DNA from: Anaerolineales bacterium
Lineage (GTDB): Bacteria > Chloroflexota > Anaerolineae > Anaerolineales > Villigracilaceae
Direction: 5' to 3'
DNA: 64,000 bases
NCBI GenBank assembly: GCA_014860745.1
Contig: JACZJC010000064.1
Coordinates: 186,001-250,000 of the forward strand
This document shows positions 9,141 through 20,855 of the stretch, one piece after another. The notes under the pieces are model-generated. The model did no database searches. It was not told where the DNA came from and saw only the letters and a list, made by a program, of their open reading frames with translations. The first letter of the stretch is position 1. The number at the start of each line of letters is the position of its first letter. The translations under genes and the position numbers were made by a program.

Positions 9141-9343
9141 TGAACGGACAAATCCGCTCGAATGTCAAACCCGGCCTGACCGTGCTGATTGTATTGAAGC
9201 AAGACCAGCGTACTGGCAAACTTACCAAAGGGGTGGTCAAAGATATTCTCACCAAATCGCCAAACCATCCGCATGGAATCAAAGTCCGTTTAATGGATGG
9301 GCAGGTGGGGCGGGTGAAGGAAATCGTCGTTTCTAATGAGTAA
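9140..9343 (+). CDS. ywbE: YwbE family small protein
   Basis: A 67-aa single-domain protein of the YwbE/DUF2196 family: VKPGLTVLIVLKQDQRTGKL, then GVVKDILTKSPNHPHGIKVR and VGRVKEI. The fold is predicted to be a small beta-barrel; function unknown. The ATG overlaps the TGA of the PLP enzyme (TGATG), implying translational coupling with it. Confidence 0.85.
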   Translation: MNGQIRSNVKPGLTVLIVLKQDQRTGKLTKGVVKDILTKSPNHPHGIKVRLMDGQVGRVKEIVVSNE

Positions 9344-9378
9344 GCCGTCTTGTTGAAACTTTGATTCGAATATCCCCA

Positions 9379-9426
9379 TTAATTAAAAAATCCGCCAACG
9401 AAAGAGTTGGCGGATTTTTTAATTAA
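9379..9426. terminator. Bidirectional rho-independent terminator
   Basis: A perfect 21-bp inverted repeat (9379-9399 with 9406-9426) with a 6-base GAAAGA loop. The GC core TCCGCCAAC/GTTGGCGGA is flanked by A-runs on one side and T-runs on the other, so it works for both strands. It ends the ywbE transcript and the converging malic enzyme transcript. Confidence 0.95.
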
Positions 9427-9432
9427 TCGAAA

Positions 9433-10782
9433 TCATTCTTCCACGTACGGCACATAGTCCGCGCGGGCAATGCCCTGCTTGATGGCTGTCTCCGCCACAG
9501 CGCGGGCCACGGCAAGATGAACTTTCTTATCCAACGGGCTGGGCACCAATTCGCCGGGCGGGGTCATATCTGCAATCGTTGTTGCGGCGGCAAGATACAT
9601 TTCATGCGTGATGTGCGGAGCGTACGAATCCACTGCGCCGCGCAGGATGCCGGGGAATCCCAGCACATTGTTCACCGACTTTCCGTCCGCCGCGAAGGCT
9701 GCGCCGCGTTCCATCGCAACATCCGGGTCGATCTCTGCGTTCGGGTTGGAAAGCGCAAGGATGATCTGACCCTTGCGGACCATCTCGGGTTTGATGAGAT
9801 TGGGTGCGCCCGTCGTGGCCACTACGATGTCGCAGGTATCCATGATCTCTTTCAAGTTGGATTTTTTTCCGCCTGCCGATTCGAATCTTGTCAATGCATC
9901 TGGATTCAGATCCGCGCCATAGACTGGATTCCCGGTCAGGCGCATCATCATCCGACCGATGGCATGGCCGGCCGCTCCAAGCCCGATCTGCCCGATGACT
10001 GCCTTCTTCAAGTCCGTGCCGGTCTCACGTGAAGCCACCATCATTGCCGCGGTGCAGACCACGGCCGTGCCGTGCTGGTCGTCGTGCATCACGGGGATGT
10101 CGAGCATGGCTTGCAATCTCTCTTCGATCTCGAAACAGCGCGGCGCGGAAATATCCTCCAGTTGAATGGCGGCAAAAGTCGGGGCGATGGCCGCTACGGC
10201 TGCGACGATCTCATCCGGGTCTTTTGTGTTGAGCAAAATCGGTATTCCGGAAAGCCCCACCAGGGTTTCCATCAACATGGCTTTGCCTTCCATCACAGGC
10301 ATGCCCGCCAGCGGACCAATATCCCCCAGTCCAAGTACTGCCGTGCCATCGGTAACGATGGCGACCATGTGGCTGATACTGGTATATAACCGCGCCTGGG
10401 ATGGGTCCTTCGCGATTCGCAGGCAAACTTCCGCCACGCCGGGGGTGTACACCCGGCGAAGTGTGGTAAGCGATTCAATCGGGTAGCGCGAGCGGATGGC
10501 GATCTTGCCTTTTTGGTGAAGTTCAAGCACCTCGTCGCGGACTTCAATCACTTTGGTGCCTTCATTGTTCCGCATGGCTTCGAGCACGGCTTCGAGTTGT
10601 TTTTCATCCTCCGCGGTGACGGTGATGTCGCGCACTACGTTTTGCGTGGTTTCGGTCAACAGCACGATGCTGCCGGTGTTCCCTCCTGCGTCGGCGATGG
10701 CGGTCAGCAGTTTCGCCAGCACGCCTTTTTTTTGTGAATTGCGCACGCGCACCTTGCGCATGATCTTTCGTTCCCAGGCCAT
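9433..10782 (-). CDS. NAD-dependent malic enzyme with N-terminal ACT domain
   Basis: A 449-aa malic enzyme (malate to pyruvate and CO2). Residues 8-85 form an ACT-like regulatory domain ([20 protein letters not shown]). The malic N-domain follows, with the family motif [10 protein letters not shown] and [23 protein letters not shown], then [21 protein letters not shown] and the NAD-binding glycine loop [12 protein letters not shown] strong Shine-Dalgarno (AAAGGAGG) supports ATG at 10782. An ACT domain suggests allosteric control by an amino acid, a common but rarely studied arrangement. Confidence 0.9.
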   Translation of the reverse strand: MAWERKIMRKVRVRNSQKKGVLAKLLTAIADAGGNTGSIVLLTETTQNVVRDITVTAEDEKQLEAVLEAMRNNEGTKVIEVRDEVLELHQKGKIAIRSRYPIESLTTLRRVYTPGVAEVCLRIAKDPSQARLYTSISHMVAIVTDGTAVLGLGDIGPLAGMPVMEGKAMLMETLVGLSGIPILLNTKDPDEIVAAVAAIAPTFAAIQLEDISAPRCFEIEERLQAMLDIPVMHDDQHGTAVVCTAAMMVASRETGTDLKKAVIGQIGLGAAGHAIGRMMMRLTGNPVYGADLNPDALTRFESAGGKKSNLKEIMDTCDIVVATTGAPNLIKPEMVRKGQIILALSNPNAEIDPDVAMERGAAFAADGKSVNNVLGFPGILRGAVDSYAPHITHEMYLAAATTIADMTPPGELVPSPLDKKVHLAVARAVAETAIKQGIARADYVPYVEE

Positions 10783-10832
10783 GGATACCTCCTTTACCTA
10801 AATTCGAATATGCCGCTGGTTGAGGGTTTTAT

Positions 10833-11558
10833 TTACTGTACGGTCTTTTTAAACATATCGTGCAATTCACTGAAGGTTTGGATGACGGCGCAGTCTGCTT
10901 CGGGGAAGAGAATGTTCGGGTCGTAGAGAACAGGCGTCAGCCCGGCGCGATGCGAGCCAATGATGTCTGCATAGTAATTGTCGCCCACGTAGATCGCTTC
11001 TTCCGCGTTGACCCCGGCCCGTTTCAATCCATGCTCGAAGATGCCGGTATCCGGTTTGAAGGAATTGACTTCGCCGCCCGCCAGTGAAAAGTTGAAATGG
11101 GAATCGAGATTGAGGGATTTCAATTCATCGTGGAAAGGTTCGTTGCGGTTGGAGATGACACCCAGAATATAGCCGTCCCGCTGCAGGGCGGAGAGAAGCG
11201 CGCGTGAATCTTCGCGGACGTGTACCTCGGGTTTGTAATGCTCGCGCATGTAGGCGGACATGGAGATGCTCAGCTCGGCGGCATCCTTTGGATTGCAGCC
11301 AAGGGCTACGAGTCTCCTGCGTCCGAAATTCACCCAGAAGGCCTCGTCTTTAAATTCTTCGATATCCTTTTTTAATTCCGGGGAATTGGCGAAATAATAG
11401 TGCTCCCAGCGCCCGGCGCGGTTTTTATCCTCGTCCGAAATGCGCAGGCCGATCTCGATTGCGTGCGCCGAAAAAACATCCCCACCGGAGGGGATGTTAT
11501 GGCGGAGAGTTCCGTCGAGATCGAATAATACGGCTTTGATATTTTTGGATGAAAACAA
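10833..11558 (-). CDS. HAD-superfamily phosphatase
   Basis: A 241-aa class I HAD hydrolase of the phosphoglycolate-phosphatase/YjjG type. Motif I is VLFDLDGTLRHN (both Asp present), motif II GVISNRN, and motifs III/IV lie in SFKPDTGIFEHGLKRAG and IYVGDNYYADIIGSHRAG. I start it at TTG 11558, which has a ribosome site (AAGAGGAAC) and lies 35 bases after the moaA stop; an upstream in-frame reading would be out-of-frame moaA. Probably co-transcribed with moaA. Substrate unknown. Confidence 0.82.
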   Translation of the reverse strand: MFSSKNIKAVLFDLDGTLRHNIPSGGDVFSAHAIEIGLRISDEDKNRAGRWEHYYFANSPELKKDIEEFKDEAFWVNFGRRRLVALGCNPKDAAELSISMSAYMREHYKPEVHVREDSRALLSALQRDGYILGVISNRNEPFHDELKSLNLDSHFNFSLAGGEVNSFKPDTGIFEHGLKRAGVNAEEAIYVGDNYYADIIGSHRAGLTPVLYDPNILFPEADCAVIQTFSELHDMFKKTVQ

Positions 11559-11593
11559 AGGTTCCTCTTGAATATGTGAAATTGATTTCCCGT

Positions 11594-12598
11594 TTACCCG
11601 CCGATGTGGGACATTTCCACTTTGGGCAGGGCAATGGTATTTTCGGAGCGGATCTCGGAATAGCGGTCGTCGCGCATACCCCATACCCGCGCGATCTCGT
11701 TCGAGATTTCTTCGTCGCTGCCGCCGCCGCGCAAGAGTGCGCGGAAGTCGTGGCCTTTGACGGCGAAGAGGCAGGTATAAAGCTGGCCTTCGGCGCTGAT
11801 GCGGGTACGGTTGCATGTTCGGCAGAAGGCCTGTGTGACCGAAGAGATCGTGCCGACTTCGCCGCTGCCATCCTTGTAGCGCCAGCGGCCTGCCACTTCA
11901 CCGGGATAGTTTGGGTCCGCAGATTCGAGCGGCATTTCAGCATCGATCATTTTGACGATCTCCGCCGAAGGCACAACATCGTCCATGCGCCAGCCGTTCG
12001 TGTGGCCCACATCCATATATTCGATGAAACGAAGGATGTAACCTTTCTCGCGGAAGAAGCGCGCCATTGGCAGGATGCTGGCTTCATTCAAGCCACGCTT
12101 GACGACCATGTTCACTTTGATCGGCCCCAGCCCGGCTTCGGCGGCGGCTTCCATGCCCTCGAGCACCTTCTCCACCGGGAAATCCACATCGTTCATGGAT
12201 TTGAAGATTTCATTGTCGAGTGAATCCAGACTGACGGTCACCCGCTTCAGCCCGGCTTCCTTAAGAGGCCGTGCAAATTTGGGCAGCAGGGAGCCGTTCG
12301 TGGTCATGGTCAGGTCAAGGTCGGGAATGGAAGCGAGCATGGAAACCAGGCCGGTCACATCCTTGCGGACAAGCGGTTCACCGCCCGTCAAGCGGATTTT
12401 GCCGACTCCATGGGAGACGAAAATTTTCGCGAGCCGTGTGATCTCCTCAAAGGTCAGGATCCGGTCGCGGTGCAGGAATTGGTAGTCCGGGCCGAAAATT
12501 TCCTTGGGCATGCAATACACACAGCGGAAATTACAGCGGTCGGTCACCGAAATCCGCAGGTCACGCAGGGGGCGGTTAAGGGTATCGATAAGGGGCAT
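11594..12598 (-). CDS. moaA: GTP 3',8-cyclase (molybdenum cofactor biosynthesis)
   Basis: A radical SAM enzyme of 334 aa that converts GTP to 3',8-cyclo-GTP, the first step to molybdopterin. The SAM cluster motif is CNFRCVYC; the second, C-terminal cluster is in [19 protein letters not shown] (C-x2-C-x13-C). The essential C-terminal Gly-Gly tail is present (SHIGG-stop). ATG 12598 ([15 protein letters not shown]) matches the family start; an upstream TTG at 12622 is possible. The nearby molybdoenzyme MsrP (47.8 kb) would need this cofactor. Confidence 0.95.
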   Translation of the reverse strand: MPLIDTLNRPLRDLRISVTDRCNFRCVYCMPKEIFGPDYQFLHRDRILTFEEITRLAKIFVSHGVGKIRLTGGEPLVRKDVTGLVSMLASIPDLDLTMTTNGSLLPKFARPLKEAGLKRVTVSLDSLDNEIFKSMNDVDFPVEKVLEGMEAAAEAGLGPIKVNMVVKRGLNEASILPMARFFREKGYILRFIEYMDVGHTNGWRMDDVVPSAEIVKMIDAEMPLESADPNYPGEVAGRWRYKDGSGEVGTISSVTQAFCRTCNRTRISAEGQLYTCLFAVKGHDFRALLRGGGSDEEISNEIARVWGMRDDRYSEIRSENTIALPKVEMSHIGG

Positions 12599-12691
12599 GG
12601 GATTATTTATTCCACTATACAAAGGTGATTTTCAGGGAAAACGCAAAAGCAGGTATGCATTATAACAACAATAAGAATTAAAATGCCACAA

Positions 12692-12720
12692 TTGACGCAA
12701 CGTGTTTCCCGTGCTATTAT
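12692..12720 (+). promoter_or_regulatory. Sigma-70-type promoter for the PIN-TRAM gene
   Basis: TTGACG at 12692-12697 and TATTAT at 12715-12720 with a 17-base spacer, 44 bases before the start codon. Confidence 0.75.
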
Positions 12721-12764
12721 CTTATCTTCTATTTATTTGAATTTATTTTTCAAAGGAGTTATTG

Positions 12765-13841
12765 ATGAGCTTTGAATTTCTTTTACGTATTATTGGGATG
12801 ATCGTGCTCGCGATCTCCGGGGGATATCTGGGATTTGACATTTCAAAATTTACCCCGGACAACGGCCTTCGCACCACGCTTATCTTTGGGCTGGTCGGCG
12901 CGCTGACAGGCCTGATCCTCACCCCATACTTTACCACCCGCCCCGCGCGCGCGCTGCGGTCCATGCTTGGGCGCATGGCGGCGGAGAGCCTGTTCGCCGG
13001 GTTGACCGGCCTGGTGGTGGGCCTGCTGATTGCCGCGCTGCTGGCATTTCCGCTTTCGCTGCTGCCGGACCCGTTCAGCCAGATCCTGCCGTTCATTGGC
13101 GTGCTGGTCTTTTCCTATCTGGGCGTATCCCTCTTTGTGATGCGACAGGGAGATATTATGGGTCTGCTCAGCGCCTTAAGCGGACGCGGCGAAGGCGGCA
13201 GTTCCAGCTCATGGACGAACCTCAACCGCAACATCCTTTTGGATACCAGCGTCATCATCGACGGGCGCGTGGCGGATATAGCCAAAACAGGATTCCTGCC
13301 CGGAACGCTTCTCATTCCCCGCTTCGTGCTGAACGAACTGCAATACATCGCTGACTCTCCGGATGGGATGCGCCGTCAGCGCGGACGCCGCGGCATGGAA
13401 GTGCTGGCCGAACTGCAAAAACTTCCCAACATCCTTGTGCGTATTTCGGATATCAACGTGGACGGTGTCCGGGAGGTGGACGATAAATTGATCGTGCTGG
13501 GCAAGCAATTGAAGAGCCCCGTGCTGACGAACGACTATAACCTTAACCGCATCGCCGAGTTGCAGGGCGTGACCGTGCTAAACATCAACGAACTGGCGAA
13601 TGCGGTCAAATCCGTGGTGCTGCCCGGCGAGATCCTGCGTATCAATGTCATTCAGGAAGGCAAGGAACATGGCCAGGGTGTGGGGTATATGGAAGACGGC
13701 ACGATGGTGGTCGTGGAAAACGGCAAGGACTACATCGGCGAGTACATGGAAGTGAACATCACCAAGGTGCTGCAAACCGCTGCTGGCCGTATGATCTTTG
13801 GCCGCGTGGATGAAGAGAACGGGAAGAAGAAAAAGGGTTAA
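12765..13841 (+). CDS. Membrane-anchored PIN-TRAM domain protein
   Basis: A 358-aa protein like B. subtilis YacL. Four hydrophobic segments (about residues 5-22, 35-50, 70-92 and 105-125) precede a PIN nuclease-like domain (about 155-275; [32 protein letters not shown] and [11 protein letters not shown] give the acidic residues) and a C-terminal TRAM RNA-binding domain (about 285-345, [18 protein letters not shown]). Function is unproven; a membrane-tethered RNA-related role is inferred. Start chosen at ATG 12765, after AAAGGAG. Confidence 0.88.
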   Translation: MSFEFLLRIIGMIVLAISGGYLGFDISKFTPDNGLRTTLIFGLVGALTGLILTPYFTTRPARALRSMLGRMAAESLFAGLTGLVVGLLIAALLAFPLSLLPDPFSQILPFIGVLVFSYLGVSLFVMRQGDIMGLLSALSGRGEGGSSSSWTNLNRNILLDTSVIIDGRVADIAKTGFLPGTLLIPRFVLNELQYIADSPDGMRRQRGRRGMEVLAELQKLPNILVRISDINVDGVREVDDKLIVLGKQLKSPVLTNDYNLNRIAELQGVTVLNINELANAVKSVVLPGEILRINVIQEGKEHGQGVGYMEDGTMVVVENGKDYIGEYMEVNITKVLQTAAGRMIFGRVDEENGKKKKG

Positions 13842-14602
13842 CCGCGTACGAAATAAATGACCGCCACGATCACACCGATCGTCACAACTGTCCACCGCAA
13901 GGTGGACGGTTTTATTTTGCCTGCGAGTTTTCCGCCGAGCATGCCGCCGATCAACGCGCCAACAGCCATCACCGCCGCCGCGGACCAAAGCACCTGCCCG
14001 GAGAAAAGGAAAAACGTCGCAGCTGCGACATTGACCGAGAAAGCCACCGCCTGCTTGAGCGCGTTAAGACGCGTGAGCGTGTCTTCGAGAGTTAATCCCA
14101 ATGCCGAGAGCACGATCACGCTTAAGCCCGCGCCGAAATATCCGCCATAGATGGAAGCCAGGCCGACGGGAAGCCATGTCAATTTTTCCAGCCGCGCGCC
14201 ATGACCTTCACCCATGCGTTTCGTCAACCATGCGCGGACGGGGTCTTGAATGGCAAGCAGGCCCGAAGCCAGCAAGATCAAATAGGGAACGAGGTCTTTG
14301 AATAATTTCTCGCCTGTTTGCAAAAGCAGGAAACCACCCAGCACACCGCCAACGATGCTGGCGGGGACGATCAGCCATAGCCTGCTTTTTTGCCCCTGCA
14401 GGTCTTTGGCTTGTGCAAGAGTCCCGCCGAAGTAGCCGGGGCAAAGCGCAACCGTATTGGTGACATTCGCCATCACAGCCGGCACGCCAAGAAAAGTAAG
14501 CATGGGGAAGGTGATAAGTGTCCCGCCGCCTGCGAGCGCGTTGACCGCGCCTGCCGCTAGGGCTGCAAAGCCGACGAACACATAGTCGAATCCAGTGAGC
14601 AT
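13838..14602 (-). CDS. TSUP family permease (TauE/SafE)
   Basis: A 254-aa protein with about eight membrane helices. The N-terminal [19 protein letters not shown] and central [18 protein letters not shown] are the two repeated TSUP signatures. The family exports or imports organosulfonates, sulfite or related anions; the direction and substrate are not evident here. ATG 14602 follows AGGAAAC. Its stop codon overlaps the stop of the converging PIN-TRAM gene within TTAA. Confidence 0.85.
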   Translation of the reverse strand: MLTGFDYVFVGFAALAAGAVNALAGGGTLITFPMLTFLGVPAVMANVTNTVALCPGYFGGTLAQAKDLQGQKSRLWLIVPASIVGGVLGGFLLLQTGEKLFKDLVPYLILLASGLLAIQDPVRAWLTKRMGEGHGARLEKLTWLPVGLASIYGGYFGAGLSVIVLSALGLTLEDTLTRLNALKQAVAFSVNVAAATFFLFSGQVLWSAAAVMAVGALIGGMLGGKLAGKIKPSTLRWTVVTIGVIVAVIYFVRG

Positions 14603-14705
14603 AGTGTATTTGTTTCCTGTTCTTAATTGATGTGAAGCAGAGCAAGTATAGCAAAGGTTGGTCAAAAAACCGCCGGAGAGCCGTCGAATCCAATCTCAGA
14701 ACTTC

Positions 14706-14734
14706 TTGACGCTTCAATTTCTGGCGCGTATAAT
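14706..14734 (+). promoter_or_regulatory. Consensus promoter for the valS leader
   Basis: TTGACG (14706-14711), 17-base spacer and a perfect TATAAT (14729-14734). The expected transcription start near 14741 coincides with the beginning of the T-box stem I. Confidence 0.85.
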
Positions 14735-14740
14735 CCCAGC

Positions 14741-15005
14741 CATTCAGAAGTAGTACGCGAAAAATACCTGATAGAGAAGGATGTGTCTGGTGAAAGCATC
14801 CCCAGGAAATCATCGCCGAAGTCGTCTGAAACGAACTGCTGAAGAAAATTGATAATTACCAATTACCAATAACTAGACCAGCACGGGATTGCCCGTTACA
14901 GCAAAGACCGATGGTTGTCGGTTACCGAGTGCGCCGCTAAACCGGCGAATTGAGGTGGTACCGCGAAGTTTACACTTCGTCCTCATAATGGACGGAGTGT
15001 TTTTA
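14741..15005 (+). promoter_or_regulatory. T-box riboswitch leader (valine type)
   Basis: Leader RNA that senses uncharged tRNA to control valS. The T-box motif GAGGTGGTACCGCG is at 14952-14965. The competing terminator is ACACTTCGTCC (14972-14982) with GGACGGAGTGT (14990-15000) followed by TTTTATTTT. Stem I starts about 14743 (TTCAG pairing CTGAA near 14838) and holds an AGTAGTACGCG segment. Two GTC triplets at 14821-14826 on its 3' side are candidate valine specifier codons; this assignment is by eye. Confidence 0.9.
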
Positions 15006-15131
15006 TTTTAAGATAACCTCGGTAGTTAAGTAGTCGCGAACCGCTTTGCGGTAAGCGGCGTATCGAAATCACCAGTAATTAGCGAACACTTTGTCACAAA
15101 ATATTTCCATCCCAAGTCGGTTTCGACACCG

Positions 15132-15176
15132 CACTGGCGTTCGGTGCCAGTGTACGGGCAAGAAGAGCACTTGCCC
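15132..15176. repeat. Two adjacent hairpin repeats in the valS leader
   Basis: CACTGGC/GCCAGTG (15132-15138 with 15146-15152) and GGGCAAG/CTTGCCC (15156-15162 with 15170-15176). They sit between the T-box terminator and the valS ribosome site, look like interspersed repeats, and could affect translation. Confidence 0.5.
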
Positions 15177-15216
15177 TACTCAACCAACGGAGTTTTCTCT
15201 GCAACGAGGAGCGCGA

Positions 15217-17954
<2,738 letters not shown>

Positions 17955-17955
<1 letters not shown>

Positions 17956-17989
17956 ATTTGCAGGGGCAACCCGCCCCCGCAAATTTTAT
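17955..17989 (+). terminator. Hairpin after valS, possible terminator
   Basis: AATTTGC-A-GGGGC pairs with GCCCC-C-GCAAATT across a five-base loop (17955-17985), followed by TTATT. Strong stem but short U-run; it may instead be an interspersed repeat. Confidence 0.5.
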
Positions 17990-18000
17990 TGGAGGCCGAA

Positions 18001-18513
18001 ATGGATAAACCTGTCTTTACCATCCGCCGCGCTGAACCTTCGGATGCCGAAGCGATGCGCCAGATATTTTCGAGTCCCAATGCCATCCGAGGCACGCTTC
18101 AGCTTCCGTATCCTTCCACAGAAAATTGGCGTAAACGGTTGGCTGAGCCTGTGGATGGATCATTCAATTTATTGGCTTGTGCGGAAAATGAAGTGGTTGG
18201 TCAATTGGGTTTGTTCACCTTTCCAAATCACCCCCGCCGCAGGCATGTGGGCCAGATCGGCATGGCTGTCCGCGACGACTGGCAGGGCAAGGGAGCCGGC
18301 TCCGCCCTCATGCAAGCCGCCATTGACCTTGCCGATAAATGGCTCAACCTCTCCCGTCTCGAGTTGGAAGTCTACACCGACAACGAGCCTGCAATCAGCT
18401 TGTATAAGAAGTTCGGTTTTGTTACCGAAGGCACACTTCAACGCTTTGCCTACCGCGACGGTCAGTTCGTGGATGTATATGCCATGGCGAGGCTGCGGGA
18501 GGCCAATAATTGA
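18001..18513 (+). CDS. GNAT family N-acetyltransferase
   Basis: A 170-aa acetyltransferase resembling the YhhY/AaaT L-amino-acid N-acetyltransferase group (RGTLQLPYPS near residue 30). The acetyl-CoA loop is VRDDWQGKGAGSALMQAAIDLA and the C-terminal motif is NEPAISLYKKFGFVTEG. ATG 18001 follows GGAGG; an in-frame TTG at 17989 lies within that ribosome site. Substrate is not proven. Confidence 0.8.
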   Translation: MDKPVFTIRRAEPSDAEAMRQIFSSPNAIRGTLQLPYPSTENWRKRLAEPVDGSFNLLACAENEVVGQLGLFTFPNHPRRRHVGQIGMAVRDDWQGKGAGSALMQAAIDLADKWLNLSRLELEVYTDNEPAISLYKKFGFVTEGTLQRFAYRDGQFVDVYAMARLREANN

Positions 18514-18514
18514 A

Positions 18515-18543
18515 TTGACAGCCGCATTTTGTGTGACTATAAT
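18515..18543 (+). promoter_or_regulatory. Perfect consensus sigma-70 promoter of the riboflavin uptake operon
   Basis: TTGACA (18515-18520), 17-base spacer, TATAAT (18538-18543). It places transcription start close to 18550, just ahead of the FMN aptamer. Confidence 0.9.
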
Positions 18544-18561
18544 CATCTCAACTTAATAATA

Positions 18562-18700
18562 ACCTTCGGGGCAGGGTGAAATTCCCGATCGGTGGTACAG
18601 CCCACGAGCCTGTTTAGGTACATCGCTTTCCTCATTGGGAAAACGGGCATGATCCGGCGCGACTCCGGAGCCGACAGTAATAGTCTGGATGGAAGAAGGT
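18562..18700 (+). promoter_or_regulatory. FMN riboswitch (RFN element)
   Basis: The aptamer is highly conserved: P1 pairs ACCTTC (18562-18567) with GAAGGT (18695-18700). Between them are GGGGCAGGGTGAAATTCCCG, CGGTGGTA, AGCCCACGAGCC, GGCATGATCCGG, CTCCGGAGCCGACAGT and AGTCTGGATGGAAGAAG. Binding FMN should favour the downstream terminator at 18740 and reduce expression of the transporter genes. Confidence 0.97.
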
Positions 18701-18739
18701 AAAGACGGCAGCACATGCGTTGCTGTTTGGATTCACGCC

Positions 18740-18771
18740 CCGGAAACATTTGTTGTTTCCGGATTATTTTT
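18740..18771 (+). terminator. Riboswitch-controlled terminator
   Basis: CCGGAAAC (18740-18747) pairs with GTTTCCGG (18755-18762), followed by ATTATTTTT. It sits 40 bases after the FMN aptamer and before the transporter genes, as an expression platform should. Confidence 0.9.
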
Positions 18772-18868
18772 GAATGCAGACGCTTCGCCCTCCGCTGACG
18801 CTTGATTCCGCGCCCCGATTGACTACCCTGAACTACCGTGAAGGGTCTACAACCGAGGCGTATTTTTT

Positions 18869-19630
18869 ATGTCCGTTTCCAAGCATATCCGAAACATCCT
18901 GCCAGTGATCCTTTCCATCATCTTTGCATTGATGGCCTGGCAAGTCACCGTTCAAGTGACCCAACTTCCGCGTTTTATCCTGCCCGCCCCCATGGATGTC
19001 TGGCTGCGTTTCCTCAAATCGCTTGCTGATGGCAGCCTGTTGTACCACACGGGTATCACCCTCTCTGAGATTATTCTTGGATTGTTGACCGGCATCACCT
19101 TCGCCACCGTGACGGGATACGTGCTCGCCAAATCGCGCGCGCTCGAAAAAGTTCTGTCGCCGTATCTCGTTGCAAGCCAGGCGATTCCTGTGGTGGCGAT
19201 TGCGCCGTTGCTGGTCATCTGGCTGGGGGATGGGATTCTTTCGAAAGTGGTCATCTGCGCGTTGATCGTGTTCTTCCCCGTTTTGGTAAATACGGTCGTC
19301 GGTGTGCGCGCCGTCCCCAATGCCCTGTATGACCTGATGCGGTCCATCCGTGCCACACGCTGGCAGATATTGCTCAAGCTGGAACTGCCCGCTTCGCTGC
19401 CCGTGCTGCTGGGCGGGTTGAGAATCGGCGCGACATTATCGGTGATTGGCGCCATTGTCGGTGAGCTGGTGGATGCGGAGGAGGGACTTGGCTTTTTGCT
19501 TCAGCTTGGTGATTTTCAATACGATACATCGATGGTTTTTGTGGCGGTGTTCATGCTGATCGCGCTGGCCTTGTCGCTGTACGGCGTGGTGACGCTGCTG
19601 GAAAGAAGATTCTTAAACTGGCAGAGTTGA
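18869..19630 (+). CDS. ribX: Riboflavin ABC transporter permease (RibX type)
   Basis: A 253-aa BPD_transp_1 permease of the SsuC/TauC/ThiX group with about six membrane helices. The EAA loop region (LYDLMRSIRATRWQILLKLELPASLPVLLGGLRIG) contacts the ATPase. Being directly under an FMN riboswitch and followed by an NMT1-like binding protein and an ATPase matches the RibXY riboflavin importer known from Chloroflexi. The substrate assignment rests on this context; a flavin precursor or thiamine-like ligand is the alternative. Confidence 0.82.
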   Translation: MSVSKHIRNILPVILSIIFALMAWQVTVQVTQLPRFILPAPMDVWLRFLKSLADGSLLYHTGITLSEIILGLLTGITFATVTGYVLAKSRALEKVLSPYLVASQAIPVVAIAPLLVIWLGDGILSKVVICALIVFFPVLVNTVVGVRAVPNALYDLMRSIRATRWQILLKLELPASLPVLLGGLRIGATLSVIGAIVGELVDAEEGLGFLLQLGDFQYDTSMVFVAVFMLIALALSLYGVVTLLERRFLNWQS

Positions 19631-19756
19631 TGTCGTTGCGACGAGCCTCAAACGGCGAGGGCGTTCTTCCCGACGACATCGTACCCGTAAGGGTAAGCGA
19701 CCTCCCGTCGTTTGGAGATTGCTTCGGGCGAAAGAGCATCGCCCTCGCAATGACAT
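19631..19756. repeat. Palindromic interspersed repeat, TGTCRTTGCGA type (long form)
   Basis: Starts TGTCGTTGCGACGAG and ends CCTCGCAATGACAT. Internally it holds GACGACATCG and ACCTCCCGTCG segments and a short TACCCGTAAGGGTA hairpin. It lies between two genes of the riboflavin operon and shares its ends with 7662-7722. Confidence 0.7.
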
Positions 19757-19774
19757 AATAAATAAGGAGACACA

Positions 19775-20755
19775 ATGTTGAAAAAAATCATGCTACTCAT
19801 GCTAGGGCTGATGTTCGTTCTGATGGCCTGTACCAGTTCCGGGTCACAGAATGAAGCGGATGGAATCCGTAAAATAAAATTGCCGATGGGCTACATCCCG
19901 AATATTCAATACGCGCCATTCTACGTCGCAGTGGATAAGGGATATTTCGCTGAAGAGGGCATCGAACTCGAATTCGATTACTCGTTCGAAACGGATGGCG
20001 TGGCGTTGGTGGGCGCGGGCGAACTGCCGTTTTCGGTGGCTTCGGGCGAGCAGGTGCTGCTGGCGCGTTCGCAGGGATTGCCCGTGGTGTATGCGTTTGC
20101 GTGGTATCAGCAATTTCCGATCTCGGTCGTCTCCGCGCCGGAGTTGAATATCAACGAGCCCGCCGATTTAAGCGGACATAATTTCGGCCTGCCCGGTTTG
20201 TTCGGAGCGAATTACATCGGCTTGCAGGCCCTGCTGTTTTCGGCGGGTCTCACGGCGGAGGATGTGACGATGGATGCGATCGGGTTCAATCAAGTGGAAG
20301 CCTACGCCAGCGGACAAAAGGATATTGTGGTGGTCTATGCCGCGAATGAACCGATTGTCCTGGCATCGCAGGGTTTTCCATTGAATGAAATGCGCGTGGC
20401 CGATTACGTGCAGTTGACCGCGAATGGAATCGTTTCAAGCGAAATGACAATTGCTGAGGAACCCGATCTGGTGCGCAGCATGTCCCGCGCATTTGCGCGC
20501 GGCATTGCGGATGCGGCAGCAAATCCTGAAGTCGCGTATGAGATCAGCTTGAAATTTGTCGAGAATTTAAAGGACCAGGATAAGGAAGTGCAGATGCAGG
20601 TCTTGAAGACATCCATTGAATTCTGGCGGACCGACCGAATCGGATTCTCCGACCCGCAAGCCTGGGAGAACATGAACAACCTTCTGGTCAAGATGGGACT
20701 CATCCCCGAGCCTGTGGACTTGAGCAAGGCTTTCACGAACGAATTTGTGCCGTAG
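19775..20755 (+). CDS. ribY: Riboflavin-binding lipoprotein of ABC transporter (RibY type)
   Basis: A 326-aa NMT1/THI5-like substrate-binding lipoprotein. The signal peptide MLKKIMLLMLGLMFVLMAC ends in a lipobox with the lipidated Cys at residue 19. The mature start (IKLPMGYIPNIQYAPFYVAVD) and YFAEEGIELEF are typical of the family. It captures ligand outside the membrane for RibX. The gene follows a repeat element but has its own ribosome site (AAGGAGA). Confidence 0.85.
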   Translation: MLKKIMLLMLGLMFVLMACTSSGSQNEADGIRKIKLPMGYIPNIQYAPFYVAVDKGYFAEEGIELEFDYSFETDGVALVGAGELPFSVASGEQVLLARSQGLPVVYAFAWYQQFPISVVSAPELNINEPADLSGHNFGLPGLFGANYIGLQALLFSAGLTAEDVTMDAIGFNQVEAYASGQKDIVVVYAANEPIVLASQGFPLNEMRVADYVQLTANGIVSSEMTIAEEPDLVRSMSRAFARGIADAAANPEVAYEISLKFVENLKDQDKEVQMQVLKTSIEFWRTDRIGFSDPQAWENMNNLLVKMGLIPEPVDLSKAFTNEFVP

Positions 20756-20761
20756 AAAAGA

Positions 20762-20852
20762 TTAAACACGAAGGGCACAAAGTACACAAAGAAAAGATTC
20801 TCTATGTTGATCGAACTAATCCTTCGTGACCTTCGTGTCCTTTGTGTTTAAA
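20762..20852. repeat. Inverted repeat with ACACGAAGG / CCTTCGTG modules
   Basis: TTAAACACGAAGGGCACAAAG on the left is mirrored by CCTTCGTGACCTTCGTG and CTTTGTGTTTAA on the right, so the segment can fold on itself. Its right arm abuts the ATPase start and may replace a normal ribosome site. Confidence 0.65.
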
Positions 20853-20855
20853 AAC

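Noticed and set aside
11559-11816. Long N-terminal extension of the HAD phosphatase
   Set aside because: It overlaps the end of moaA out of frame and is Arg/Pro-rich like shadow translation. TTG 11558 has a ribosome site.
15091-15216. N-terminal extension of ValS from TTG 15091
   Set aside because: It is translated leader and repeat sequence with no ribosome site. ATG 15217 has a strong one and matches the family start.
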